DNA from: Actinoplanes siamensis
GTDB taxonomy: Bacteria; Actinomycetota; Actinomycetes; Mycobacteriales; Micromonosporaceae
DNA: 64,000 nucleotides
Assembly: GCF_016862395.1 (NCBI RefSeq)
Contig: NZ_BOMW01000021.1
Location: 62,001 to 126,000 of the forward strand
Reading direction: 5' to 3'
The notes under the pieces are model-generated. The model worked only from the letters and a program-made list of their open reading frames with translations, searched no databases and was not told the DNA's origin. Shown here piece by piece: positions 7,580 to 16,402 of the stretch (position 1 is the first letter of the stretch; each line of letters starts with the position of its first letter). Both the position numbers and the translations under genes were made by a program.

Positions 7580-8611
7580 TCAGTCGCCGAGCCAGTCGCC
7601 GATCAGCTCGATCGTGCGGACGCCGGCCTCGGTCAGTGGCTCGTTCAACGTTCCGTGCGCCGCCCCGGCCAGCAGGTGCACCGTGGTCTCGACGCCGGCC
7701 GCCCGCAGCTGCTCGGCGTACAGCTCACCGGAGCGCCGCAGGGTGTCCGACTCGCAGTTGACGATCAGCGTGCGCGGGGTGCCGACCAGGTCGCCGACCC
7801 CCGGGAAGGCGTACGGGTCGGTCACCCCGGCCGGACCCGCGTAGTGCACGCTCAGCTCCTTGATCCACTCCGGTGAGAAGTACACCGCGTCGCGGTTACC
7901 ACGGATCGCCGCGAGTCCCGGCTCGTCCCAACCGGACAGCTCCGGATGCAGCCCCGGGTAGGCCAGCACCACCGAGGCCGGCGGCCGCCCTTGCCCGTCG
8001 CGCAGCCGCTTGGCCACGCCGGCGGCCAGGTTGCCGCCCGCGCTCGCCCCGCCCAGGTGCAGCTTCGCCGACGGCACCCCGATCAGATCCGGGTGGTTGA
8101 CCGCGAACGCCCACCCCGCGAGCACATCGTCGGAGGCCGCCGGGAAGGTCACCCCGTGCAACGCCTTGCGGTAGTCCAGTGCCAGCACCGGAATCCCCCG
8201 GGCGGCCAGCATCAGCCCGGTCCAGTGCGACTCCGCCATCTCCAGGCCGCCCGAGACGAACGCGCCCCCGTGCACCCAGACCAGCGCCGACGACGCCGCC
8301 CGGCCGGGCACCCGGTAGAGCCGGGCCGGCACCCCCGGGATCTCCGGCGAGCTGACCTCGACGCCGGCGAGCGACGGGTACCGCGCGATGAGCTCCGCGT
8401 GGGTCGGGCCGGCGTCGGGCAGGTCACCGGCGATCTCCAGCATCCGCACGAAGTCCGGCACCGGGGGCAGCTCGCCGGCGGTGGCGCCGCTCAGCACGGC
8501 GCGCTGGACCGGGCGCGGCAGGGTGCGGAGCGCCTTCATGGCGTACCCCAGGACGGTGGCCCGGCCACGCGCCTGACGCGGCGCCGGGCCGCTGAGCTGG
8601 GTGTCAGTCAT
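7580..8611 (-). CDS. Alpha/beta hydrolase of the hormone-sensitive-lipase family
   Basis: 343 residues from ATG 8611 (MTDTQLSGPAPRQ); the frame stays open far upstream but without homology. The fold shows HGGAF at 114-118 (oxyanion hole), GGASAGG with nucleophile S190, D289 in CESD and H319 in AAHG. This is a complete HSL (bacterial esterase IV) triad. No signal peptide is visible, so the enzyme should be cytoplasmic and act on short acyl esters; the physiological substrate is unknown. It is divergent from selO with a 138-base intergenic region. Confidence 0.88.
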   Translation of the reverse strand: MTDTQLSGPAPRQARGRATVLGYAMKALRTLPRPVQRAVLSGATAGELPPVPDFVRMLEIAGDLPDAGPTHAELIARYPSLAGVEVSSPEIPGVPARLYRVPGRAASSALVWVHGGAFVSGGLEMAESHWTGLMLAARGIPVLALDYRKALHGVTFPAASDDVLAGWAFAVNHPDLIGVPSAKLHLGGASAGGNLAAGVAKRLRDGQGRPPASVVLAYPGLHPELSGWDEPGLAAIRGNRDAVYFSPEWIKELSVHYAGPAGVTDPYAFPGVGDLVGTPRTLIVNCESDTLRRSGELYAEQLRAAGVETTVHLLAGAAHGTLNEPLTEAGVRTIELIGDWLGD

Positions 8612-8749
8612 GGCTCCATTGTCCACCGGCACGCCGCCGGGCAGCGCGCCGACACACGCGACCGGTGGCCGTTCCCCTCGGCGCCGGTGTGAGATGGAAC
8701 GCCCCGTGGCGCCGAGGCGGCTGGCCTCGGGCGCGGCTACCGTCGATGG

Positions 8750-10147
8750 GTGGACGTGACTCTGGACCATCGCTTCGCCGACGAGCTGCCCGAGTTGGCG
8801 ATCCCGTGGCGGGCGGAGCAGGCCCCGGCGCCCGAGGTGCTGATCCTCGACAAGGAGCTGGCCGCCGAGCTGGGCCTGGACCCCGCCGAGCTGACCACCG
8901 GTCTGCTCACCGGCGTGGAGCCGCCGGCCGGCGCCAAGCCGGTGGCCCAGGCGTATGCCGGGCACCAGTTCGGTGGCTACTCCCCGCGCCTCGGTGACGG
9001 GCGGGCCCTGCTGCTCGGCGAGATCGGCGGCCGCGACCTGCACCTCAAGGGCTCCGGCCGGACCCCGTTCGCGCGCGGCGGCGACGGCCTGGCCGCGGTC
9101 GGCCCGATGCTGCGGGAGTTCATCGTCAGCAAGGGCATGCACGCGCTGGGCATCCCCACCACCCGGTCCCTGGCCGTGGTCGCCACCGGCCGCACGGTCC
9201 TGCGCGAGCAGCCGCAGCCCGGCGCCGTGCTGGCCCGGGTCGCGGCCAGCCACCTGCGGGTGGGCAGCTTCCAGTTCGCCCGGGCCACCGGCGACGACGG
9301 CCTGCTGCGGCGGCTCGCCGACCACGCGATCGACCGGCACTACCCCGAGCTCAAAGGCGACTACCTGGGCTTCTACGACGCGGTGGTGGCCGCGCAGGCG
9401 TCGCTGATCGCGCAGTGGATGCTGGCCGGGTTCGTGCACGGCGTGATGAACACCGACAACATGACGATCTCCGGGGAGACCATCGACTACGGGCCGTGCG
9501 CGTTCCTGGAGGCGGTCGACCCGGCGACGGTCTACAGCTCGATCGACACCGGCGGGCGGTATGCGTACGGCAATCAGCCGGCCGTCGCACAGTGGAACCT
9601 GGCCCGCCTCGGGGAGGCGCTGCTGCCGCTCTTCCACGACGACGAGGAGCGGGCGGTTCCGCTCGCGGTGACGTCGCTGGAGCGCTTCGGGCCGGCCTTC
9701 GACGCGGCGTGGACCCGTGGGATGCGATCCAAGCTGGGCCTGGCCGAGGACCCGCCGGCCGGCCTGACCACCGACCTGGCCGCGATCCTGCGAGCCGGCC
9801 GGGTGGACTACACGAGCTTCTTCCGTACGCTGGCGATCGCGGCCCGGGGCGACGCGGAGCCGGCACGTGCCCTCTTCCCGGACCCGGCTGATTTTGATCT
9901 GTGGTTGGCCCGCTGGCGCGCCCTCTCACCGGACGCGGGGACGATGGACCGGGTCAACCCGATCTACATCCCGCGCAACCACCTCGTCGAGGAGGCCCTG
10001 GCGGCGGCCGTGGCCGGCGACCTGACGCCGGTGGAGCGCCTGGTCGAGGTGATCTCCGAACCGTTCCGGGAGCGGCCGGGCCTGGCCCGGTACGCGGAGC
10101 CGGCCCCCGGCGACTTCGGCCCCTACCGCACGTTCTGCGGGACGTGA
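8750..10147 (+). CDS. selO: SelO/YdiU-family protein adenylyltransferase
   Basis: 465 residues, GTG start at 8750 (a second GTG lies at 8756). It is a pseudokinase-fold protein with the SelO signatures [37 protein letters not shown] (K100), [10 protein letters not shown] and IDYGPCAF. In studied homologues SelO transfers AMP from ATP to Ser, Thr or Tyr of target proteins during oxidative stress. The chain ends TFCGT, placing a cysteine (C463) where eukaryotic SelO carries selenocysteine. Length is near the family norm. It appears to be a single-gene unit. Confidence 0.93.
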   Translation: MDVTLDHRFADELPELAIPWRAEQAPAPEVLILDKELAAELGLDPAELTTGLLTGVEPPAGAKPVAQAYAGHQFGGYSPRLGDGRALLLGEIGGRDLHLKGSGRTPFARGGDGLAAVGPMLREFIVSKGMHALGIPTTRSLAVVATGRTVLREQPQPGAVLARVAASHLRVGSFQFARATGDDGLLRRLADHAIDRHYPELKGDYLGFYDAVVAAQASLIAQWMLAGFVHGVMNTDNMTISGETIDYGPCAFLEAVDPATVYSSIDTGGRYAYGNQPAVAQWNLARLGEALLPLFHDDEERAVPLAVTSLERFGPAFDAAWTRGMRSKLGLAEDPPAGLTTDLAAILRAGRVDYTSFFRTLAIAARGDAEPARALFPDPADFDLWLARWRALSPDAGTMDRVNPIYIPRNHLVEEALAAAVAGDLTPVERLVEVISEPFRERPGLARYAEPAPGDFGPYRTFCGT

Positions 10148-10206
10148 CCCGGTAGCCGCACTGTCCATGATCGCGACCGGCAAACGTGCTGGCCAAAATC
10201 GAGGCG

Positions 10207-10725
10207 CTAGTAGTCGCACGCCTTGCCGAACCGCCGCTGCCACGGGTGGCCGTCGACGGACACCGGCACGTCCCGGCGCGCGGCGTCGCGCGGCTCCACG
10301 GTGACGGACATCCCCAGCGCGGAGAGATCGGTCCCGGCGCACGGCAACTCGACCGAGAACGACGTGTAGAGGACGCCGGCCGGCTCGATCCAGCGGTCCA
10401 GCCCGCCCATCGCGGTGAGGTGCACGCCGCCGAGGCCGCGGACCTGGAACGCGTTCGGCCCGGTGTTGACGATCGCGACGTGGCCGTAGAGCAGGACGCT
10501 GCCCTGGCCACCCGGCTCCACCCGGTCGCCGATCCAGTCGCTGGCGTCCGCGAGCACGACGAGCCCGACCTGGTTGCGGGTCCGGTGCTCCTGCCACCCG
10601 TGCACGGCCAGCCCGCCCGTGACCACCCCGGCCACCAGCGCGGCGGCGACCCACGGCCAGGCCCGCCCGCGCCGGTCCGCGACGGGTCGCTCGTCCGGCT
10701 CGCGGTCCAGGTCGATCAATGTCAT
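10207..10725 (-). CDS. Small membrane-anchored protein of unknown function
   Basis: 172 residues from ATG 10725 (MTLIDLDREPDERP). A short charged N-terminus is followed by one membrane helix (WPWVAAALVAGVVTGGLAVHG). The remaining ~120 residues are extracellular and beta-rich (VLLYGHVAIVNTGPNAFQVRGLGG). The outer part has an immunoglobulin-like feel and two cysteines (PCAGTD and KACDY). I do not recognise the family. Its 3' end faces the 3' end of selO. Confidence 0.7.
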   Translation of the reverse strand: MTLIDLDREPDERPVADRRGRAWPWVAAALVAGVVTGGLAVHGWQEHRTRNQVGLVVLADASDWIGDRVEPGGQGSVLLYGHVAIVNTGPNAFQVRGLGGVHLTAMGGLDRWIEPAGVLYTSFSVELPCAGTDLSALGMSVTVEPRDAARRDVPVSVDGHPWQRRFGKACDY

Positions 10726-10923
10726 ACCAGGCAGTCTCGCACGAGAACTCCACAGCAGTCCGATTTGCCGGCTAATGCTCGGTGGACGTGTTCCGGCCAC
10801 CGCCGGCCGGCTACCTCACCGACGAGGCCGGACACCCGCACCGGCCGCCGAGCCGATCGCCGCGCCATGGTGAACCACGGCCCGGTGGCATGCCAGCAGG
10901 ATCGCGCACGCCGGCAACCCGGC

Positions 10924-10980
10924 GTTGCGGGGTGACCGAGGTGTTGCGGGGTGACCGAGGTGTTGCGGGGTGACCGAGGG
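10924..10980. repeat. Three tandem 19-bp repeats
   Basis: The unit GTTGCGGGGTGACCGAGGT occurs at 10924, 10943 and 10962; only the last base of the third copy differs (G). It is non-coding and lies about 80 bases before the inverted repeat of the resistance operon. It could be a binding array or a slippage product. Confidence 0.9.
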
Positions 10981-11058
10981 TGCTGAACGGCGACGTCACC
11001 GCGAAGGGCGGAAGAGGGCATACCCACCTCTTCCCATCTCCAAGCTATAGCACGGAGG

Positions 11059-11077
11059 GGGTCTTGCGGCAAGACCC
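11059..11077 (+). promoter_or_regulatory. 19-bp inverted repeat resembling the rifamycin-associated element (RAE)
   Basis: GGGTCTTGCGGCAAGACCC is a perfect palindrome, 9+1+9. It has the same length, core (CTTGCGGCAAG) and placement, upstream of a potential rifamycin-inactivating gene, as the RAE described for actinomycete rif-resistance genes. It ends 59 bases before the GTG of the glycosyltransferase. RAE identity rests on my recall of the published motif. Confidence 0.75.
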
Positions 11078-11136
11078 GGGTGCTCCTGCACAATCGCCCA
11101 GTCAACCGCTGTGAGCTGCGAGAATGGGGAACCAGA

Positions 11137-12291
11137 GTGCGTGTGGTGCTGTCGGCGTACGACTCACGGGGCGGCGTCGAGCCACTGATCGGCCTCGCGG
11201 CGCGGTTACGGGGGCTCGGGGCCGAGGTGACGGTGTGCGCCCCACCGGACGAGCTTCCGTCGCGCGGGGTGGAACTCGTCGCGGTGGGCCGGTCCCCACG
11301 CGAGATCATGCGCGGCCCGGTGACCGACACGATCCAGGAGCGGGCCGGCGCGCTGATCGCCGAGCAGTTCGCGAAGCTGCCGGCCGTGCTGGACGGTGCG
11401 GACGTTCTCGTGGCCTGCGGGATCCTGCCGTCGGTGGCGGGCGCGCGGTCGGTCGCCGAGATGCTGGACGTTCCGTACGTCCATGCGGCCTTCCAGCCGA
11501 ACTCCCTGCCCTCGCCGCACCATCAGCCGATCGCCCGCCCGGGCCACCCGGTGGACCCGGCGGTCACCGACAACCGGCTGCTGTGGAAGCGGGACGCCGA
11601 GGCCGCCAACGACCTGTTCCGCGACGTGCTCAACACCGAGCGGGCCCGGCACGGCCTGGGCCCTGTCGGCGACGTACGCGACCACGGGTTCACCGACCTG
11701 CCGTGGCTGGCCACCGACTCGCTGCTCGGCCCCTGGCCGGAACCGTCGGAGCTGCAGGTCGTGCAGACCGGCACGTGGATCCTCCCGGACGAGGAGCCGC
11801 TGCCGGACGAGGTGGAGGACTTCCTCGGCGAGGGCGAGCCACCGGTGTACGTCGGGTTCGGCAGCATGCCCGCCGGCGAGCGGGCCCGGCAGGCGGTCGA
11901 GGCGGTCCGCGCCCGCGGCCACCGGGTGATCCTGTCGCGCGGCTGGGCCGGACTGGACGCCGAGGACTGCCTGGTGGCCGGCGAGACCAGCCACCCGACG
12001 CTGTTCCGGCGGGTGGCGGCGGTGGTGCACGACGGCGGCTCCGGCACCACGCACACCGCGGCCCGGGCCGGCGCGCCGCAGGTGATCGTGCCGCACTGCG
12101 GTGACCAGCCGTACTGGGCGGGCCGGGTGACCGCGCTGGGCATCGGCGCGTCCGGCGAGCCGATCGAGAGGGCGCTGGAGATCGCGCTGGCCCCGGAGAC
12201 CGCCGCGCACGCGGCCGCCGTGGCCGCCGCGATGTACCCGGACGGCGCTGCCGTCGCCGCCGAGATGCTGATCGAGGAGTACCGCCGGTGA
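11137..12291 (+). CDS. GT1-family glycosyltransferase, candidate rifamycin glycosyltransferase (Rgt-like)
   Basis: 384 residues from GTG 11137 (MRVVLSAYDSRGG), with GGGGAA upstream. It is a GT-B fold enzyme. The N-terminal domain begins with the strand VRVVLSAYDSRGGVEPLIGLA. The C-terminal nucleotide-sugar motif is HDGGSGTTHTAARAGAPQV followed by PHCGDQPYWAGRV, close to antibiotic glycosyltransferases. The gene overlaps the next one, a HelR-type rifamycin-protection protein, by 4 bases and follows an RAE-like palindrome. The natural inference is sugar attachment to rifamycins, as in known Rgt enzymes. Sequence alone does not exclude another acceptor such as a macrolide or sterol. Confidence 0.85.
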   Translation: MRVVLSAYDSRGGVEPLIGLAARLRGLGAEVTVCAPPDELPSRGVELVAVGRSPREIMRGPVTDTIQERAGALIAEQFAKLPAVLDGADVLVACGILPSVAGARSVAEMLDVPYVHAAFQPNSLPSPHHQPIARPGHPVDPAVTDNRLLWKRDAEAANDLFRDVLNTERARHGLGPVGDVRDHGFTDLPWLATDSLLGPWPEPSELQVVQTGTWILPDEEPLPDEVEDFLGEGEPPVYVGFGSMPAGERARQAVEAVRARGHRVILSRGWAGLDAEDCLVAGETSHPTLFRRVAAVVHDGGSGTTHTAARAGAPQVIVPHCGDQPYWAGRVTALGIGASGEPIERALEIALAPETAAHAAAVAAAMYPDGAAVAAEMLIEEYRR

Positions 12292-14393
12292 ACGTCTTCG
12301 ACCTGCGCGACCATGCGGCCAAGGACGATCCTGCGCTGATCGCCGCGGACGAGGAGCACTTCGCGGCGATCGCGGAGAGCCTGCGGCGCTCCATCGCGGA
12401 ACTGGACGACCGGCTGGACGCCGAGCGCCGGGCGCCGGCCGGCAAGGGCCGGCAGGCGGTGGACCGCGACGACGAGGTCCGCCGGCTGACCTCCCGGCTG
12501 CGCGCGCTGCGCCGGTTCAGCCTGGACCTGTGTCTGGGACGGATGGTCCGGGCGGACGGCGAGACGGTCTACATCGGCCGGCTCGGGCTCACCGACGGTG
12601 CGGGCGGGCGGCTGCTCGTCGACTGGCGGTCGCCGGCCGCCGAGCCGTTCTTCGGCGCCACCCACGCCGACCCGGACGGCCTGGTCAGCCGCCGCCGGTA
12701 CCGGTGGCTGGACGGCCGGATCATCGACTACTGGGACGAGGTGTTCACCGCGGACGGCCTGCGCGGGCACGCCGCGCTGGACGACCAGTCGGCGTTCCTG
12801 GCCAGCCTCGGCGCCAGCCGGTCGCCGCGGATGCGCGACGTGCTCGGCACCATCCAGGCCGATCAGGACGCGATCATCCGGGCCGGGTCGCGGGGCGCGC
12901 TCGTGGTGGACGGCGGGCCGGGCACCGGCAAGACCGTGGTGGCGCTGCACCGGACCGCGTATCTGCTCTACGCCGACCCGCGGCTGGGCGCCCGGCGGGG
13001 CGGGGTGCTCGTCGTCGGCCCGCACGAACCCTATCTGGCGTACGTCTCCGACGTGCTGCCCAGCCTCGGTGAGGACGACGTGCAGACGTGCACGGTGCGC
13101 GACCTGGTCGCCGAGGGCGCCGGCGCGCCGCCCGAGCCGGATCCGGAGGTGGCGCGGCTGAAGTCGTCGGCCGCGCTGGTGCGGGCCATGGAGGCGGCGG
13201 TCCGGTTCCACGAGGAGCCGCCGGCCGCGCCGATGACCGTGGAGACCGACCAGGGCGACGTGCGGGTGACCGCGCGGGACTGGGCTGCAGCGTTCGAGGC
13301 GGCCGAGGGGACGCCGCACAACGAGGCCCGCGAGGACATCTGGGAGGAGCTGCTGGAGATCACCGGTACGCCCGGCGGCCGGGAGCTGCGGACCGCGCTG
13401 CACCGGGCCTGGCCGTTGCTGGACGCCGCGGACGTGGTCGCCGATCTGTGGTCGGTTCCCGCCTACCTGCGCCGGTGCGCGCCCTGGCTGAGCATCGATG
13501 AGATCCGCAAGCTGCAGCGGGCGGACCCGCGGGCGTGGACGGTCGCCGACCTGCCGCTGCTCGACGCGGTCCGCCGGCGGCTCGGGGACGCCTCGGCCGC
13601 TGACCGGGACCGGCGGCGGAGGGCCGCGGTGGCGGCCGACCGCCGGCAGATGGACCGGGTCGTCGAGGACCTGATCGCCTCCCACGAGTACGACGACGGG
13701 GAGGGCCTGATGACCATGCTGCGGCAGCGGGACCTGCGGGAGGTGCTGGACGAGGGCGGCACGCCGCCGAGAGCCGACCCGGACCTGCTGGCCGGCCCGT
13801 TCGCGCACATCGTGGTCGACGAGGCGCAGGAGCTGACCGACGCGGAGTGGCAGATGCTGCTGCTGCGCTGCCCGTCGCGCAGTTTCACGATCGTCGGGGA
13901 CCGGGCGCAGGCCCGGAACGGCTTCACCGAGTCCTGGGCCGAGCGGCTGCGCCGGATCGGCATCGACGAGATCACCGTCTCGTCGCTGACCATCAACTAC
14001 CGCACGCCGGCCGAGGTGATGGCGGAGGCGGAGCCGGTCATCCGCGCCGCGCTGCCGGACGCGAACGTGCCGACCTCGATCCGTGGCGGCTCCCCGGTCC
14101 GGCACGACGCAGCGGCGGCCCTCGCCACGATCCTCGACGACTGGCTGGCGGCGAACGCCGAAGGCGTCGCCTGCGTCATCGGCCGGCCGTCGTTCCCGGA
14201 ACGCGACCGGGTCCGCTCGCTCACCCCGGCCCTGGCCAAGGGCCTGGAGTTCGACCTGGTGATCGTCGTCGACCCGGATGACTTCGGCGACGGGGTCGCG
14301 GGCGCGGTGGACCGCTACGTCGCGATGACCCGCGCCACGCGGCAGTTGGCCATCCTGACCAGCCACGGACAGCAACGCCGGCCGGGTGCGTGA
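12288..14393 (+). CDS. helR: HelR-type helicase-like ATPase that protects RNA polymerase
   Basis: 701 residues, GTG start overlapping the upstream stop (GTGA). Residues 20-80 form the N-terminal helical hairpin that enters the RNA polymerase secondary channel in the HelD/HelR family. Then come the Q-motif TIQADQD (188-194), Walker A GGPGTGKT (209-216), Walker B VVDEAQ (509-514) and the late motifs INYRTP and DRYVAMTRA. Overall wording is very close to actinomycete HelR as I remember it (for example DWRSPAAEPFFGA and RSPRMRDVLGTIQADQDA). HelR displaces rifamycins from polymerase and confers tolerance. Coupling with a glycosyltransferase gives target protection plus drug inactivation in one operon. 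Confidence 0.9.
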   Translation: MNVFDLRDHAAKDDPALIAADEEHFAAIAESLRRSIAELDDRLDAERRAPAGKGRQAVDRDDEVRRLTSRLRALRRFSLDLCLGRMVRADGETVYIGRLGLTDGAGGRLLVDWRSPAAEPFFGATHADPDGLVSRRRYRWLDGRIIDYWDEVFTADGLRGHAALDDQSAFLASLGASRSPRMRDVLGTIQADQDAIIRAGSRGALVVDGGPGTGKTVVALHRTAYLLYADPRLGARRGGVLVVGPHEPYLAYVSDVLPSLGEDDVQTCTVRDLVAEGAGAPPEPDPEVARLKSSAALVRAMEAAVRFHEEPPAAPMTVETDQGDVRVTARDWAAAFEAAEGTPHNEAREDIWEELLEITGTPGGRELRTALHRAWPLLDAADVVADLWSVPAYLRRCAPWLSIDEIRKLQRADPRAWTVADLPLLDAVRRRLGDASAADRDRRRRAAVAADRRQMDRVVEDLIASHEYDDGEGLMTMLRQRDLREVLDEGGTPPRADPDLLAGPFAHIVVDEAQELTDAEWQMLLLRCPSRSFTIVGDRAQARNGFTESWAERLRRIGIDEITVSSLTINYRTPAEVMAEAEPVIRAALPDANVPTSIRGGSPVRHDAAAALATILDDWLAANAEGVACVIGRPSFPERDRVRSLTPALAKGLEFDLVIVVDPDDFGDGVAGAVDRYVAMTRATRQLAILTSHGQQRRPGA

Positions 14394-14409
14394 CGCCGGC
14401 CGGTCGTCG

Positions 14410-15579
14410 TCACGCACCCGCGAGATCCGCGGTCCTGGGGTCCGGGGCCGTCCGGGGCTCGGTGAGCAGCAGTCCGAGCAGGAACGCCGGGATCGGCGCG
14501 AGGCAGAGCAGCGCGAACACCCCCTCGGGCCCGTGCTGCTGGGCGGTCAGGCCGAACAGCGGCGCGAACAGGCCGCCGATGCTGACGCCCAGGCCCAGCG
14601 TGACGCCGGCAGCTGTCCCCGGACGAGACGGCAGATAATCCTGTCCGAGTTTGACCAGCACGGCGAACGGCACGTTGAGGGCCGCGCCGGCCAGGCCCGC
14701 GAAGATCAGGGGCAGCGCCGGGCCGCTGGTGAAGGCCAGTCCGGCCAGCGCCGGCAAGCCCGCCGCAGCACCCCATTGGACGGTACGGACGGCCCCCGCC
14801 CGATCGGCGATCCGCCCGCCCAGCAGCGTCCCCGCCACTCCCCCGACGAGGAACACGGCCAGCGCGGCGCCCGCCGTGCCACGGCTGCCGTGCAGGTGGC
14901 GCAGCCAGTACAGCTCGATGAACGTGTTCACCCCGAAGAACGCCGCCGAGCGCACCACCTCGATGCCGGTGAGCGCCAGGAACGGCCGCCACTGGTCAGC
15001 GCCGCCCCGTACCGCCCGGACGGCCGCCGCGGACGTCCGGTGCCGCCGCAGCAGCAGGCCCGCGACGATCAGGGCGGGCGCCGCGAACAGCACCGTGGAC
15101 GGCACGCCGAAGCGCACCAGCAACGGCGTGGCCAGCACCGGGGCGAGGAAGAAACCGACACTGCCGCCGGCCGCGAACACGCTCATCGCGCCGCTGCTGT
15201 CGCCCGCCGCGGCCCGCGCCGAGCGCCCGGCCGCCGGGTGGAACATCGCCACGCCCAGCCCGGAGAGCAGGATCAGCGTCCACACCGCCGGATACCAGCC
15301 ACCGGCCAGTCCGGACAGCCCGAATCCGAGGCCGGCGAGGGCGACGCCGGCGGCGGCCAGCCAGTCCAGCCGGCGCCGGTCGACGAGCACGCCGATGAAC
15401 GGTTGCGGGATCGAGCTGCCCAGCGCCGCCGCCAGGGTCAGCCCGGAGACCGCGACGTAGCTGTAGTGGTGGTCGAGGACGAAGTAGGGCAGCGTCGCCG
15501 GGACCAGACCCTGATACAGGTCGTCGACGGCGTGCGCGGCGGCCCACAGGCGCATCCGGCGCCAGGAGGAATCACTCAT
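14410..15579 (-). CDS. MFS efflux transporter, fosmidomycin-resistance (Fsr)-like
   Basis: 389 residues from ATG 15579, with AGGAGG just upstream. Twelve membrane helices are apparent. The first helix carries AAAHAVDDLYQGLVPATLPYF, typical of the Fsr branch, and the loop GVLVDRRR matches the MFS motif-A region. It presumably exports small toxic compounds by proton antiport; substrate unknown. It converges with helR and is divergent from an AraC regulator, the usual arrangement for regulator-controlled efflux. Confidence 0.88.
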   Translation of the reverse strand: MSDSSWRRMRLWAAAHAVDDLYQGLVPATLPYFVLDHHYSYVAVSGLTLAAALGSSIPQPFIGVLVDRRRLDWLAAAGVALAGLGFGLSGLAGGWYPAVWTLILLSGLGVAMFHPAAGRSARAAAGDSSGAMSVFAAGGSVGFFLAPVLATPLLVRFGVPSTVLFAAPALIVAGLLLRRHRTSAAAVRAVRGGADQWRPFLALTGIEVVRSAAFFGVNTFIELYWLRHLHGSRGTAGAALAVFLVGGVAGTLLGGRIADRAGAVRTVQWGAAAGLPALAGLAFTSGPALPLIFAGLAGAALNVPFAVLVKLGQDYLPSRPGTAAGVTLGLGVSIGGLFAPLFGLTAQQHGPEGVFALLCLAPIPAFLLGLLLTEPRTAPDPRTADLAGA

Positions 15580-15633
15580 GGTGATCAGGCTGCCGAAAAC
15601 GGCGGGCGCGGACTTCCGATATTCTGCCGACCT

Positions 15634-16362
15634 GTGTCGGTGGAACGCCAAGTACTGACCGGCCCCACGATCCGGCCGCTCGGGCACCGGGAGCGGATCG
15701 AGTGGCACGACCACGCCGTACACCAGCTGGTTCATCCCTTGCGTGGGGTGCTGCAGGTGCACACCGGACAGGGCGTCTGGGTGGTCCCGCCGAACCGCGC
15801 GGTCTGGCTGCCGGCCGGGGTGCCGCACGCGCACCAGGCGAACGGGCCGACCGAGATGCGCTCGTTGATCTTCGAGGCGGCGGCGCTCACCGAGCCGACC
15901 GTGCTGGTGGTCGGGCCACTGCTGCGCGAGGTGATCCGCACCCTCAGCGACGAGCCGGACCTGAGCGCCGATCACCGTCACCACCTGGAGCAGGTCGCCC
16001 TGCACCAGCTGCGCCGGGCCGAGGCGCTGCCGCTGCTGCTGCCCGCGCCGTCCGACCCGCGGCTGGTCCGGCTCTGCGAGCTGCTCGCGGCGGACCCGGC
16101 CGATCAGCGGCCGCTGCGCGAGCTGGGGCGGCAGGTCGGCGCGGCGGAGCGTACGCTCAGCCGGTTGTTCCGCGCGGAGACCGGTTTCACCTTCCCGCAG
16201 TGGCGGGCTCAGCTGCGCCTGCACCACGCGCTGCACCTGCTCGCCGCCGGGCGCCCGGTCACCCGGGTCGCGGTGGACTGCGGTTTCCGCAGCCCCAGCG
16301 CGTTCGTCGAGGCGTTCCGCCTGCTCTTCGGAGTAACTCCGGGGCGGTTCCCGGACCGATGA
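15634..16362 (+). CDS. AraC-family transcriptional regulator with cupin sensor domain
   Basis: 242 residues from GTG 15634 (GTG 15640 is possible). Residues 1-90 form a cupin (HDHAVHQLVHPLRGVLQVHTG, VPPNRAVWLPAGVPHAHQ). The last ~90 residues hold two helix-turn-helices (RELGRQVGAAERTLSRLF and VAVDCGFRSPSAFVEAFR) ending in FGVTPGRFPDR. The 54-base gap to the divergent MFS gene suggests it controls that pump. Confidence 0.9.
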   Translation: MSVERQVLTGPTIRPLGHRERIEWHDHAVHQLVHPLRGVLQVHTGQGVWVVPPNRAVWLPAGVPHAHQANGPTEMRSLIFEAAALTEPTVLVVGPLLREVIRTLSDEPDLSADHRHHLEQVALHQLRRAEALPLLLPAPSDPRLVRLCELLAADPADQRPLRELGRQVGAAERTLSRLFRAETGFTFPQWRAQLRLHHALHLLAAGRPVTRVAVDCGFRSPSAFVEAFRLLFGVTPGRFPDR

Positions 16363-16402
16363 GGACCTGGTGGAAAGACACGCCCAAGATCATGGGAGGA
16401 CG

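Larger units (their letters stand above)
10801..11136. other. Intergenic region upstream of the glycosyltransferase-HelR operon
   Basis: No convincing gene is seen here. The stretch holds three tandem 19-base repeats (10924-10980), a possible -10 element (TATAGC at 11046-11051) without a clear -35, and the 19-bp inverted repeat at 11059-11077. Confidence 0.6.

Noticed and set aside
10924..10980. Possible CRISPR array because of three regular repeats.
   Set aside because: The units are directly adjacent with no spacers and no cas genes are present.
11523..14417. A 964-codon minus-strand frame opposite the glycosyltransferase and HelR genes.
   Set aside because: Antisense shadow; HelR motifs on the plus strand explain the region.
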